From: Megasphaera sp.
Lineage (GTDB): Bacteria > Bacillota > Negativicutes > Veillonellales > Megasphaeraceae
DNA length: 64,000 bases
NCBI GenBank assembly: GCA_022486585.1
Contig: JAKVKI010000005.1
Coordinates: 19,685-83,684, forward strand
Direction of reading: 5' to 3'
Part shown: piece by piece, positions 39,860 to 51,166 of the stretch
How the letters are laid out: each line of letters opens with the position of its first letter
How positions within the stretch are numbered: the stretch's first letter is position 1
Translations under genes and position numbers: made by a program
Notes under the pieces: generated by a model
The model's database searches: none
Told to the model about the DNA's origin: nothing
The model's input: only the letters and a program-made list of their open reading frames with translations

Positions 39860-40027
39860 TTGTATGCATCCTCCAAACTATAATTCCAACCTTAACGTGC
39901 TTATATCATAGCACATTGTTATCATATTTTCAAGTTTTTATGCACATTTTTTACAAATTCATACACGAAGTTTATAAATCAGCTCGTATCCCCTCTCTGC
40001 CTCGTATTTTCTTCAAGAAATAAAAAA

Positions 40028-40060
40028 CTGCCGGGATAGTTATATCCCGACAGTCTGAAT
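40028..40060 (-). terminator. Terminator of the ATP synthase operon
   Basis: Minus strand ACTGTCGGGATATAACTATCCCGGCAGTTTTTTA. Confidence 0.8.
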
Positions 40061-40072
40061 CAAGTGCGCATA

Positions 40073-40495
40073 TTATTGGCCGCCATATTTTTTGGCAACA
40101 TCAATGCGGCGCAGAGCACGCTGTAAAGCAAGTGTCGCTCGTTCTACGTCAATATTGCTGTTTAAGTCACTGAGCCGTTTTTCTGCTCTGTCTTTTGCGG
40201 CTTGAGCTCGTCTTACATCAATATCTCCTGGTTTTTCTGCAGCCGGCGTAATGACCGTAATAGTATTATTGCTGACCTCTAAAAAACCTTTTGCTATAGT
40301 AATCGCCTGGCGCTGGCCCTGTTGTTCATATTCGAGTGGCCAAATGCTGAGCGATGCAATAAGTGGAGCATGATTGGGTAAAATCCCCAAGTCCCCGTCA
40401 AGAGCACGGACTAAGACAAAGTTCACGTCTTCATTGAGAACGGCAGCATCCGGTGTAATGACTTCCAAACGGATTGTCTTTCCTGTTTCTGCCAT
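40073..40495 (-). CDS. atpC: ATP synthase epsilon subunit
   Basis: ALDGDLGILPNHAPLIA; operon position. Confidence 0.97.
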   Translation of the reverse strand: MAETGKTIRLEVITPDAAVLNEDVNFVLVRALDGDLGILPNHAPLIASLSIWPLEYEQQGQRQAITIAKGFLEVSNNTITVITPAAEKPGDIDVRRAQAAKDRAEKRLSDLNSNIDVERATLALQRALRRIDVAKKYGGQ

Positions 40496-40498
40496 CGC

Positions 40499-41938
<1,440 letters not shown>

Positions 41939-41965
41939 TTAATTTATTTCAAACCGTACTGCTGC

Positions 41966-42823
41966 TTACTGCAACGCATTAGCGCCACTGACGATTTCTG
42001 TCAATTCATTGGTAATGCCAGCCTGGCGGACCTTATTGTAATGAACCGTCAGTTTATCGATCAAATCACCTGCATTATCCGTTGCTGACGTCATAGCCGT
42101 CATGCGGGCACCTAATTCACTCGCTGCAGATTGGAGCAAACTATTATAGATAAACATGTCCAAATACTGCGGCAAAAGAGATGCTAATACTTGATCTGCA
42201 TCTGGTGCAAAAAGATATTCTTCCTTTGGCCCCTGCCCTTCTGCATTATTCTGTTCAATAGGCAGCATTTTCACAGTTTGGACAACCTGGGTCAGTGCTG
42301 ATTTGAATTTTGTATAGATGACATAGACTTCGTCTACTTCACCGGCCATGAATTTTTCTGTGGCCACGTGGGCTATATCCTGGGCATGGGAGAACTGGGG
42401 CTTATCAGAGAAACCACTCCAGCGTTTATCCGGAATCACCCGCAAATGCTTCAAATATTCAGCCGGCTTGCGGCCTGTTGTCAGAATACACGAAGCTGTA
42501 CGGGGTTTGTCCTTAAGGACAGCCACCATGGTCTTATTAATGTTGGAACTAAATCCGCCTGCCAGCCCTTTATCGGCACCGATAAAGATATAGCAAGTTT
42601 TCTTTACTTCCCTGGCCTTAAACAAATCATTATCACTGTTAGGAGACGCTGCAGATAACCGCTGCAACATTCCTTCGATCTTTTCGGTATAGGGAGCTGT
42701 TGCCAGTGCCCGTTCCTGTGCACGGCGCAGTCGTACGGAGGATACCATCTTCATGGCCTTAGTAATCTGCTGGGTATTGGTAACGGATTTTATCCGCCTA
42801 TTTATTTCGCGTGCACTCGGCAT
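41966..42823 (-). CDS. atpG: ATP synthase gamma subunit
   Basis: REINRRIKSVTNTQQITKAMKMV and C-terminal NKVRQAGITNELTEIVSGANAL. Confidence 0.98.
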   Translation of the reverse strand: MPSAREINRRIKSVTNTQQITKAMKMVSSVRLRRAQERALATAPYTEKIEGMLQRLSAASPNSDNDLFKAREVKKTCYIFIGADKGLAGGFSSNINKTMVAVLKDKPRTASCILTTGRKPAEYLKHLRVIPDKRWSGFSDKPQFSHAQDIAHVATEKFMAGEVDEVYVIYTKFKSALTQVVQTVKMLPIEQNNAEGQGPKEEYLFAPDADQVLASLLPQYLDMFIYNSLLQSAASELGARMTAMTSATDNAGDLIDKLTVHYNKVRQAGITNELTEIVSGANALQ

Positions 42824-42826
42824 CGG

Positions 42827-44362
42827 TTATTCCTCCTCTTTGATCAGTTTATGGGATACACCAAATTCCTTCGTATATTCCGCTACTGCCTTTTTAAGAG
42901 CGGCTTCTTCTTCGTCACCGAGCTGCTTCGTATCTTTAATATGCTGCCCCACTTCAGGATAGTTAGCATGCATAAATTTGATAAAACCATCTTCAAATTC
43001 CGGTACTTCTTTAACTTCGACAGGCATGAGGTACCCACGGACAGCCAAATATACTTCCATGACCTGATCTTCAACAGGCATTGGCTGATACTGTGGCTGA
43101 ATCAACATCTGCATGGTCCGTTCCCCTTGGTCGATCTGGGCTTTCGTGCTCTTATCGAGGTCGGAACCGAACTGTGCGAAAGCTGCTAATTCACGATACT
43201 GAGCCAGGCTCAAACGGAGTGTACCAGCAATTTTCTTCATCGCCTTGATCTGAGCAGAACCACCAACACGGGATACGGACAAGCCGACGTTAATAGCCGG
43301 ACGAACACCGGAGTTAAATAATTCAGTTTCCAAGAAAATCTGACCATCTGTAATGGAGATAACATTCGTCGGGATATATGCCGACAAGTCACCTGCCAGT
43401 GTTTCAATGATAGGCAAGGCTGTAATAGAACCGCCGCCTAATTCATCAGACAGTTTCGCTGCACGTTCGAGCAAACGGGAATGTAAATAGAAAACATCGC
43501 CCGGATAGGCTTCACGTCCTGGCGGACGGCGCAGCAACAAACTCATCGCACGATATGCCTGTGCATGTTTGGACAAATCATCATAGACACAGAGAACATC
43601 TTTGCCCTTATCCATGAAATATTCACCCATAGATACACCAGAATATGGTGCCAAATACTGTAGCGGAGCGCCATCAGATGCAGTAGCTGTTACAACGATA
43701 GTGTATGCCATGGCACCGTGTTCTTCTAACGTACGGACGACACGGGCAACGGTCGAGGCTTTCTGACCGATAGCAACATAAATACAAATAACACCGCTGT
43801 CTTTCTGATTGATAATAGCATCGATAGCGATAGCTGTTTTACCGGTACCACGGTCACCAATGATCAATTCACGCTGGCCACGGCCAATAGGTACCATGGA
43901 GTCGATCGCTTTCAGCCCTGTCTGCAGAGGAACTTTAACAGGCTGGCGGTCCGCTATGCCATGTGCCTTAACTTCAACTAAGCGAGATTCCGTTGATTGA
44001 ATGGCGCCTTTACCATCAATAGGAGCGCCCAACGGATTGACGACACGTCCCAACATGCATTCACCAACAGGTACACGCATGACACGCCCTGTACGGCGGA
44101 CTGTATCGCCTTCTTTGATAAGGTAGTCATTGCCGAGCAAAACGGCACCGACGTTGTCTTCTTCCAAGTTCAATGCCAGCCCATATACATCATGAGGCAG
44201 TTCCAGCAATTCCCCGGACATGGCCTTATCCAAACCGTAAATATGTGCAATGCCATCCCCGACTTCCAGGACAGTGCCGACGTCGTCGACGTTCATTTCC
44301 ACATCATAATCTTCGATTTGTTTTTTGATTATAGCCGTTATTTCTTCTGGCTTCATTTTCAT
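42827..44362 (-). CDS. atpA: ATP synthase alpha subunit
   Basis: [44 protein letters not shown]. Confidence 0.99.
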   Translation of the reverse strand: MKMKPEEITAIIKKQIEDYDVEMNVDDVGTVLEVGDGIAHIYGLDKAMSGELLELPHDVYGLALNLEEDNVGAVLLGNDYLIKEGDTVRRTGRVMRVPVGECMLGRVVNPLGAPIDGKGAIQSTESRLVEVKAHGIADRQPVKVPLQTGLKAIDSMVPIGRGQRELIIGDRGTGKTAIAIDAIINQKDSGVICIYVAIGQKASTVARVVRTLEEHGAMAYTIVVTATASDGAPLQYLAPYSGVSMGEYFMDKGKDVLCVYDDLSKHAQAYRAMSLLLRRPPGREAYPGDVFYLHSRLLERAAKLSDELGGGSITALPIIETLAGDLSAYIPTNVISITDGQIFLETELFNSGVRPAINVGLSVSRVGGSAQIKAMKKIAGTLRLSLAQYRELAAFAQFGSDLDKSTKAQIDQGERTMQMLIQPQYQPMPVEDQVMEVYLAVRGYLMPVEVKEVPEFEDGFIKFMHANYPEVGQHIKDTKQLGDEEEAALKKAVAEYTKEFGVSHKLIKEEE

Positions 44363-44928
44363 TATTCGTCCGTCACCCCATTCATAACGTCAGCTTTTAG
44401 CAACGCGTGCTTCATATCGCGCAACTGCCGCAGCAAACTTCCGTCGATTAATCTGTCGCCAATTTGGACAACGACACCGCCAATAATCGTTGGATCGGTG
44501 TAGTAGAGCGGGTCGATCTTCTGACCTGTCATCTGTTCCAGGCTGGCAAGCAGTTTCTTTTCTTCTTGTGCCGATAAGGGTTTGACCACGCGAATCTTTG
44601 CAACGGCGATGTGCTGTGCCTTACGGGCCAAATCGATAAAACCGTCAATGGCACAGACCATAGCTGCTTCGCGCCGGCGATCTACCATTACGTAGAGGAA
44701 CCGTAGAACCAACGGCGACACACTATCAGAAAAAATTTCTTTTAAGATTTCTTTTTTGGCTTTAGGTGGTATTAACGGATGATTGAGGAATTTCCAAGAA
44801 TCCGGATTTCCCTGCAATATATCCCGTACCGCTTTCAGCTCATTTCCAAATTCTTCCAGCTTATTCTGTTCGCTGGCAATGTCAAACATTGCCTGGCTGT
44901 ATTTGCTATAAACGATTTCGGGTATCAT
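44362..44928 (-). CDS. atpH: ATP synthase delta subunit
   Basis: OSCP/delta profile; operon position. Confidence 0.95.
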   Translation of the reverse strand: MIPEIVYSKYSQAMFDIASEQNKLEEFGNELKAVRDILQGNPDSWKFLNHPLIPPKAKKEILKEIFSDSVSPLVLRFLYVMVDRRREAAMVCAIDGFIDLARKAQHIAVAKIRVVKPLSAQEEKKLLASLEQMTGQKIDPLYYTDPTIIGGVVVQIGDRLIDGSLLRQLRDMKHALLKADVMNGVTDE

Positions 44929-44930
44929 GA

Positions 44931-45428
44931 TTAATTCCCCTTTGCCTGTTGCACGTGAATTTTATCAATGCAATCTGCAATCAGTTTAGCGTTTGTATCT
45001 GTATTTATATTTTTTTGGAGCAGTTTTTCTGCAACAGCCATCGACAGCGTCACTACTTCATTACGCATTTCTCTGAGTGCGGCTTCCCGTTCATTCTTGA
45101 TTTCTGCCTGAGCGACTTCTTTTTCCCGGGTAATCTGAGCACGAATAGCATCAAGTTGGGCTTGGGCTTCTTTATCAGCCTGTTTGACCGCTTTATCTAC
45201 AATAGCCTGCGCTTCTGCACGGGCATTGCGGATTTGCGCTTCATAGTCAGCTTTAATCTTCGTTGCTTCTTCACGGTTCTTTGCAGCTACATCCAGGTCC
45301 GACGCAATTTTATTTCTCCGGTCTTCCAATACCTTCAATAATGGTTTATACGCGAACTTCGCCAAGATGGCTACTAGGATAAAGAAGTTGAGGAATTGTA
45401 AAATCAACGTACCATTGATACTAACCAA
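44931..45428 (-). CDS. atpF: ATP synthase b subunit
   Basis: N-terminal TM then a long charged helix; operon position. Confidence 0.96.
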   Translation of the reverse strand: MVSINGTLILQFLNFFILVAILAKFAYKPLLKVLEDRRNKIASDLDVAAKNREEATKIKADYEAQIRNARAEAQAIVDKAVKQADKEAQAQLDAIRAQITREKEVAQAEIKNEREAALREMRNEVVTLSMAVAEKLLQKNINTDTNAKLIADCIDKIHVQQAKGN

Positions 45429-45472
45429 TATGAATCCCTCCCTGCGGTAATGGATAGTCCATTACGGTAGTA

Positions 45473-45730
45473 TTAAAGCATGCTGGTAAACGGATTAGCG
45501 AATACCAGAACGATAGCGATAACAGCAGCAATGATAGGCATGGATTCAATCAAGCCAACAGAGATAAGGAAGTTGACGAGCAATTTGCCGCCCATTTCCG
45601 GCTGACGAGCTAAGCCTTCGAGCATCTTAGCAGCAGCATGACCATCACCAACAGCAGCGCCAAGAGCTGCAAAACCAATGCCAATAGCGGCTCCCAAAGC
45701 CGATAAACCTAATACTAATGCTTGTTCCAT
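45473..45730 (-). CDS. atpE: ATP synthase c subunit
   Basis: Two TM helices with ARQPE loop; D29 and E62-S63. Confidence 0.98.
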   Translation of the reverse strand: MEQALVLGLSALGAAIGIGFAALGAAVGDGHAAAKMLEGLARQPEMGGKLLVNFLISVGLIESMPIIAAVIAIVLVFANPFTSML

Positions 45731-45782
45731 AATAAAATCCTCCTTAAATTGAATGTTTCTCCTATTACATCTTACATTGACA

Positions 45783-46454
45783 TTATTCTTCCGTAAAGGA
45801 ATCGCGCAGATATGACGTTGTCAATATCGTGAAAATAAATGCCTGGATCAAACCGATAACCAAACTGAACAGCAGCCAGACCATCGGTACGCCAACAGGT
45901 GCAAGGAAGTACAATACTTCCATCAGGATTTCCCCTGCCAGAATGTTACCAAAGAGACGGAAGGCCAGAGTCAATGGCTTTGTAACTTCTTCCAGCAAAT
46001 TAATTAAGATAAATGGTGGAAAAGGTTCCAAATAATGCTTTAAATGTTTTTTCAGACCCTGATTCCGCAGCGCCATGACATGGACCATCAACGATGACAC
46101 CAATGCCAGGGCTACAGTCGTATTCAAATCATTCGTCGGCGAAGCCAAAATATGAGGACTAGGCAGCAAACCTATTTCATTACCGAATAAGATGAATAAA
46201 AACATAGTCAGCAATACTGACACGACTTGGCCGTATTTAGGTCCCAATGTTTCTTTGAACTGCGAAAGCAATGATTCCACAACGATTTCCATGGCGTTCT
46301 GCAGTCCTGACGGGACGAGAGACCGACCTCTCGTAGCCGCAATGCTCACGATAATGACCAGTGCAGCTGTCACCCATGTCAGAATCAGCGTATCCATGTT
46401 GACATTAAGTCCCAATAGTTGGACGACCAAATGATGCCCTGTATGTAGTTCCAT
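45783..46454 (-). CDS. atpB: ATP synthase a subunit
   Basis: LAFRLFGNILAGEI with conserved Arg; operon position. Confidence 0.97.
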   Translation of the reverse strand: MELHTGHHLVVQLLGLNVNMDTLILTWVTAALVIIVSIAATRGRSLVPSGLQNAMEIVVESLLSQFKETLGPKYGQVVSVLLTMFLFILFGNEIGLLPSPHILASPTNDLNTTVALALVSSLMVHVMALRNQGLKKHLKHYLEPFPPFILINLLEEVTKPLTLAFRLFGNILAGEILMEVLYFLAPVGVPMVWLLFSLVIGLIQAFIFTILTTSYLRDSFTEE

Positions 46455-46457
46455 ACG

Positions 46458-46853
46458 CTATACCTCCTTTCTCCTTCTGGAACGTATGGCCTTAAAAAGT
46501 GTATCCGCAATGATCAATACGCGGTAGGATAAAATCCCTGCCACGGCAGCCCCAAAATGAATGAAGGGAAACTGCAAAATGAGAATGAGAACGAGACAGA
46601 TAAGCAAAAAGCGCAAAACTACCCCGCTGCGGATAAACGCTACAGCTTGTTCCAGAGGCAAATGTAAGGCCCGAAGGGAGCGACTGCTGAGCATGGCAAA
46701 ATATACCAAATTCACAGCACAGCCGGTACACCAGCCTGTAATATAACGCCATCCCCCTGTTATAATCAGCAGAGAAATACCGATACATGTGAAACTAAAA
46801 AGTTTGATGATTGTTGCCTTCACATACGTCGTAAATTCTTTCATAAGGCACAT
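46458..46853 (-). CDS. ATP synthase subunit I-like protein
   Basis: Four-TM small protein upstream of atpB. Confidence 0.75.
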   Translation of the reverse strand: MCLMKEFTTYVKATIIKLFSFTCIGISLLIITGGWRYITGWCTGCAVNLVYFAMLSSRSLRALHLPLEQAVAFIRSGVVLRFLLICLVLILILQFPFIHFGAAVAGILSYRVLIIADTLFKAIRSRRRKEV

Positions 46854-46855
46854 CC

Positions 46856-47107
46856 TTACTTGCCGCTGCCGTCATGATGATCTGGCGGTACGTCTTTCAT
46901 GTATGCCAGGGCTTTCTTATACAGTGTCCAAAAACCAGTTACGGCTCCGATGAGTCCGCCAAGCATGATACCCCATGGTGTCGTACCGGCCAGGTTATCC
47001 AAAAAGCGTCCTGCAAATACGCCGGCGCAAATACAGACAAACAAGGTCATTCCCATGGAACCGGCAACTACTATCATATCTAACAGACTCTGCTTTTCTT
47101 TTTTCAT
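46856..47107 (-). CDS. AtpZ/AtpI-like protein
   Basis: Two-TM protein GVFAGRFLDNLAGTTPWGIMLGGLIGAVTGFWTLYK upstream of the atp operon. Confidence 0.8.
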   Translation of the reverse strand: MKKEKQSLLDMIVVAGSMGMTLFVCICAGVFAGRFLDNLAGTTPWGIMLGGLIGAVTGFWTLYKKALAYMKDVPPDHHDGSGK

Positions 47108-48267
47108 TACTCTCGCACAGGTACAGTAAATTCGTCAGGACGCTCCCCTGTATGCGTAAACGCATGAATGATAGCCTGTACGATCCGCTGTGATGCCTGA
47201 CCGTCACCATATGGATTGACAGCATTGCTCATAGCAGCATATGCTGCAGGATCTGTCAGGAGATGTTTCGTTTCCTTGTAGACCACATTCTTATCAGTAC
47301 CGATGAGACGGACCGTCCCTGCTTCGACGGCTTCAGGACGTTCTGTCGTATTTCGTAATACCAGGACAGGTTTGCCCAGCGAAGGTGCTTCCTCCTGGAT
47401 GCCGCCTGAATCTGTCAGTACCAGACTGCTCAAGCTCATGAGATTGGCAAAGGGTTCATATTCCATCGGATCAATCAGGTGGATACGATCGACGCCAGCC
47501 AGCTCTTCCTCAACGACTTTACGAACCAAGGGATTCCGATGGACCGGGAATATGATTTCCGTATCAGGAACTTCTTCTATAATGCGCCGCAGTGCTTTAT
47601 AGATATGCCGCATCGGTTCGCCGATATTTTCCCTGCGATGCGTCGTGAGCAAAATAATGCGATGATTCTTAAAGTCTACATTCTGCAGACCTTCATCAGC
47701 AAAATTATAGTCGCCGTCAACCGTCGACATAAGTGCATCGATTACAGTATTGCCAGTAACATATATGTTTGAAGGATGCTGATTTTCTCGCAACAAATTA
47801 GCTTTCGCCGTTGCCGTAGGTGCAAAATGGATAGATGCAATAGCACAGGTCAGTTTGCGATTCATTTCTTCAGGAAAGGGTGAATAAATATTGCCTGTCC
47901 TAAGACCTGCTTCAACATGCCCTACAGGAATCTGCTGATAATAGGCCGCCAAAGCACCAGCGAACGTCGTCGTTGTATCGCCATGGACCAAGACCAAATC
48001 AGGCTTTTCTTTTTCAAAGACATCCTTCAATCCCATGAGGGCTTTCGTCGTAATATCATATAATGTCTGTCCCTGGGACATAATATCCAAATCATAGTCC
48101 GGCAGAATATGGAATAATTCCAGCACCTGGTCTAACATCTGACGGTGCTGTGCTGTAACGGCGACGATCGTTTGAATCTGATCGCGATGCTTCTTCAGTT
48201 CCAAAACGACAGGTGCCATCTTGATGGCTTCCGGTCTCGTGCCGAACACAGTAATTACCTTTATCAT
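47107..48267 (-). CDS. wecB: UDP-N-acetylglucosamine 2-epimerase (non-hydrolysing)
   Basis: VFGTRPEAIKMAPV, VHGDTTT, HVEAGLRTG, LTDSGGIQEEAPSLGKPVLVLRNTTERPE. Confidence 0.98.
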   Translation of the reverse strand: MIKVITVFGTRPEAIKMAPVVLELKKHRDQIQTIVAVTAQHRQMLDQVLELFHILPDYDLDIMSQGQTLYDITTKALMGLKDVFEKEKPDLVLVHGDTTTTFAGALAAYYQQIPVGHVEAGLRTGNIYSPFPEEMNRKLTCAIASIHFAPTATAKANLLRENQHPSNIYVTGNTVIDALMSTVDGDYNFADEGLQNVDFKNHRIILLTTHRRENIGEPMRHIYKALRRIIEEVPDTEIIFPVHRNPLVRKVVEEELAGVDRIHLIDPMEYEPFANLMSLSSLVLTDSGGIQEEAPSLGKPVLVLRNTTERPEAVEAGTVRLIGTDKNVVYKETKHLLTDPAAYAAMSNAVNPYGDGQASQRIVQAIIHAFTHTGERPDEFTVPVRE

Positions 48268-48302
48268 ATAAACGCCTCCTTATACGAAACAATTCTACCC
48301 AT

Positions 48303-49340
48303 TTAATCTTTACGGGTAGAATTCGTCGTTGTTTTACGCAAAATACCGATGCGTTTTGCTGAATAGATAATAACGGCCAGGACGACGAGCACCGTCACGA
48401 TTCCAGTCTTATAGTTCACGCTGGCTACAAATAAAGCCACTACTCCCAAAATAAGACTAACGAAATACATGATCAAAACTGCTTGTTTTTGTGTAAGCCC
48501 TAAAGCAAGCAGCCGATGATGCAAATGTCCCTTATCTGGCTGAAAAATAGGAACGCCGCTCATTTTACGACGTACAATAGCAAATAATGTATCTAAAATA
48601 GGCAGTCCTAATGCGATGACCGGTACCACTAAGGCCACCGTAGCTGCCGTCTTGACCAGGCCTAAGACGGCGGCTACAGACATCGTATACCCTAAAAGCA
48701 TACTCCCTGTATCTCCCATGAAAATCTTAGCGGGATTAAAGTTATACTGCAAAAATCCCAAAGCAGCCCCTGCCATGGCTACGATAATCATAGCCGGCAG
48801 ATACTGATTCATCTTATATGCCATGAGGAACATGGAAATGGATGCAATAAAGGAAACCCCTGCAGCCAGCCCGTCAAGCCCGTCAATAAGGTTCACTGTA
48901 TTAGTAAACCCGATAATCCAAAAAATAGTAACAGGAACAGCTATGATTTCCGGCAATACAATGAGTGTACCAAACGGATTGGTAAGCCATTCGATCTGTA
49001 TACCAAAAGCGACTGGAATACATGCTGCTAAAATCTGACCGACCAATTTTACCTTCGCCGGTATATTGCAGATATCATCCCAAATTCCCAAAGCGACGAT
49101 AGCCGTACAGCCTAATAGAAGGCCTAACAGTTCATGGTTGATGGGCATGCAGAACAATACTGCTGCCATAAAACCAATAAAGATCGCCAAGCCGCCTAAT
49201 CGCGGTATGACATGAGTATGTACCTTTCTAGCGTTCGGCTTGTCGACGGCACCGACTTTAATCGCCAATTTTTTGACGCTTGGCGTCAATGCGTAGGATA
49301 TAACCAACGCAATAACAAAGGGTACAAAATATTCAAGCAC
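48303..49340 (-). CDS. Undecaprenyl-phosphate GlcNAc-1-phosphate transferase-like (WecA/TagO family)
   Basis: NTVNLIDGLDGLAAG, FMGDTGSMLLGY, PDKGHLHHRLL. Confidence 0.95.
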   Translation of the reverse strand: MLEYFVPFVIALVISYALTPSVKKLAIKVGAVDKPNARKVHTHVIPRLGGLAIFIGFMAAVLFCMPINHELLGLLLGCTAIVALGIWDDICNIPAKVKLVGQILAACIPVAFGIQIEWLTNPFGTLIVLPEIIAVPVTIFWIIGFTNTVNLIDGLDGLAAGVSFIASISMFLMAYKMNQYLPAMIIVAMAGAALGFLQYNFNPAKIFMGDTGSMLLGYTMSVAAVLGLVKTAATVALVVPVIALGLPILDTLFAIVRRKMSGVPIFQPDKGHLHHRLLALGLTQKQAVLIMYFVSLILGVVALFVASVNYKTGIVTVLVVLAVIIYSAKRIGILRKTTTNSTRKD

Positions 49341-49384
49341 AACACACGCCTACTTTCCAATTAATGTTTCCATCTCAAAACGTC

Positions 49385-50743
49385 TTAGTTCGTCAAACTG
49401 CGCATAGGTGCCGGAATCCGGCCGCCACGAGCAATAAATTCATCTGACTTGTATTTGTTGACGTTAATAATCGGGCAATGCCCTAACAGACCGCCAAATT
49501 CAACTGTATCACCGACGCCTTTTCCCGGAACGGGAATGACGCGGACGGCTGTCGTCTTATTGTTGATCATGCCGATTGCTGCTTCATCAGCAATAATCGC
49601 TGCAATCGTAGCCGCTGATGTGTCACCGGGAATAGCAATCATGTCGAGACCGACAGAACATACACATGTCATGGCTTCTAGTTTTTCCAGACACAGACTG
49701 CCACGTCCTACTGCTTCAAGCATGCCTTTATCTTCACTGACAGGAATGAACGCCCCAGATAATCCGCCTACGCGGGACGACGCCATAAGGCCGCCCTTTT
49801 TAACGGCATCATTCAACAATGCCAGTGCTGCTGTCGTACCATAGGCACCACAGCTTTCCAGGCCCATTTCTTCCAATATATCAGCGACGCTGTCACCTAC
49901 AGCCGGTGTCGGCGCCAGGGACAGATCGATGATACCGAACGGAACGTTCAGTCGTTTCGATGCTTCCATCGCTACCAATTGTCCTACACGGGTAATCTTA
50001 AAGGCTGTCTTTTTAATCGTTTCGGCAACGACGTCAAACGGCTCACCTTTGATGTTTTCTAACGCCCGTTTCACTACACCAGGACCACTGACACCAACGC
50101 TGACGCAACAATCGCCTTGGGTAACGCCATGGAAGGCGCCAGCCATGAACGGATTGTCTTCTACAGCATTGCAGAAAACAACGAGTTTCGCACAACCAAG
50201 AGCATCCTGATCTTTTGTCAGCTCGCCTAACTGTTTGAATACACGGCCCATTTCAGCAACAGCATCCATATTGATGCCGGCTTTGGTAGAACCGATAGCC
50301 ACAGAACTGCAAACCAAATCAGTACAAGCCAGTCCTTCGGCAATGGAGTCGATCAGACACTGATCTCCTTCGGTATAGCCTCTATCGACCAACGCTGAGA
50401 AGCCGCCGATAAAATCAATGCCGATTTCTTTGGCTGCTTTGTCAAGAGTAACAGCAATATCCTTATAATTACGTAAATCACTGGCCCCGGCAATTAAACT
50501 GATTGGCGTCACAGAGACGCGCTTATTGATAATAGGTACACCGTATTCCTGAGCAATGGCTTCCCCTGTTTCTACCAAATGTTCGCCATACGACGTAATC
50601 TTATCGTAAATATTGCGGCATAAGGTCTTGCCATCGCTAGAACAACAATCTAACAGACTAATCCCCATAGTAATGGTACGGACGTCCAAATTGTTTTTTT
50701 GAATCATTTGGTTTGTTTCTAATACGTCATGAATTGTCAGCAT
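49385..50743 (-). CDS. PFL family protein (DUF711/UPF0210)
   Basis: Full-length UPF0210-like sequence next to its usual ACT partner. Confidence 0.92.
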   Translation of the reverse strand: MLTIHDVLETNQMIQKNNLDVRTITMGISLLDCCSSDGKTLCRNIYDKITSYGEHLVETGEAIAQEYGVPIINKRVSVTPISLIAGASDLRNYKDIAVTLDKAAKEIGIDFIGGFSALVDRGYTEGDQCLIDSIAEGLACTDLVCSSVAIGSTKAGINMDAVAEMGRVFKQLGELTKDQDALGCAKLVVFCNAVEDNPFMAGAFHGVTQGDCCVSVGVSGPGVVKRALENIKGEPFDVVAETIKKTAFKITRVGQLVAMEASKRLNVPFGIIDLSLAPTPAVGDSVADILEEMGLESCGAYGTTAALALLNDAVKKGGLMASSRVGGLSGAFIPVSEDKGMLEAVGRGSLCLEKLEAMTCVCSVGLDMIAIPGDTSAATIAAIIADEAAIGMINNKTTAVRVIPVPGKGVGDTVEFGGLLGHCPIINVNKYKSDEFIARGGRIPAPMRSLTN

Positions 50744-50754
50744 ATTAAATCTCC

Positions 50755-51027
50755 TTACCCTACCTGATGCATTGCATTAAAGATTTCTTGATTTTGGGCA
50801 CGGATTTCCACGCCTAATTCATCACCTTTTTCTTTGAGTAAGGATTGCAACATCGTAATATCGATATTGGCATTCGCCAAATCGACGATCATAACCATGT
50901 TGAAGATCCCAGCCAGAATGACCTGGTTGATTGTTTCTATGTTGATTTCATTTTCTGCCATAATACGACTGACTGCGGCAATAATACCCGTCCGGTCTAC
51001 ACCTACTACAGTAATGACTGCTTTCAC
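50755..51027 (-). CDS. ACT domain protein (UPF0237)
   Basis: [37 protein letters not shown]. Confidence 0.95.
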   Translation of the reverse strand: MKAVITVVGVDRTGIIAAVSRIMAENEINIETINQVILAGIFNMVMIVDLANANIDITMLQSLLKEKGDELGVEIRAQNQEIFNAMHQVG

Positions 51028-51166
51028 GGTATACCTCTCCTTTATCTTTACACACTATGTTTCCTGTGCTTCCCTATTATAGCACAGGTCATACACAAAA
51101 TTCCACTGATTGCATACAAGCGGCCTATATCGCTTCCTAAATGCGTTTATTGTAATCTAAAAATTT

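Noticed and set aside
39860-40020. ArgR (ARG box) sites upstream of the carbamoyltransferase
   Set aside because: Only weak TGAAT-like half-site similarity in AT-rich DNA; not convincing.
49449-49844. Plus-strand ORF inside the DUF711 gene (and similar long antisense ORFs at 778-1383, 38969-39673, 54032-54520, 56763-57335, 57515-58126)
   Set aside because: All lie antisense to confidently assigned genes and lack ribosome-binding sites or family motifs.
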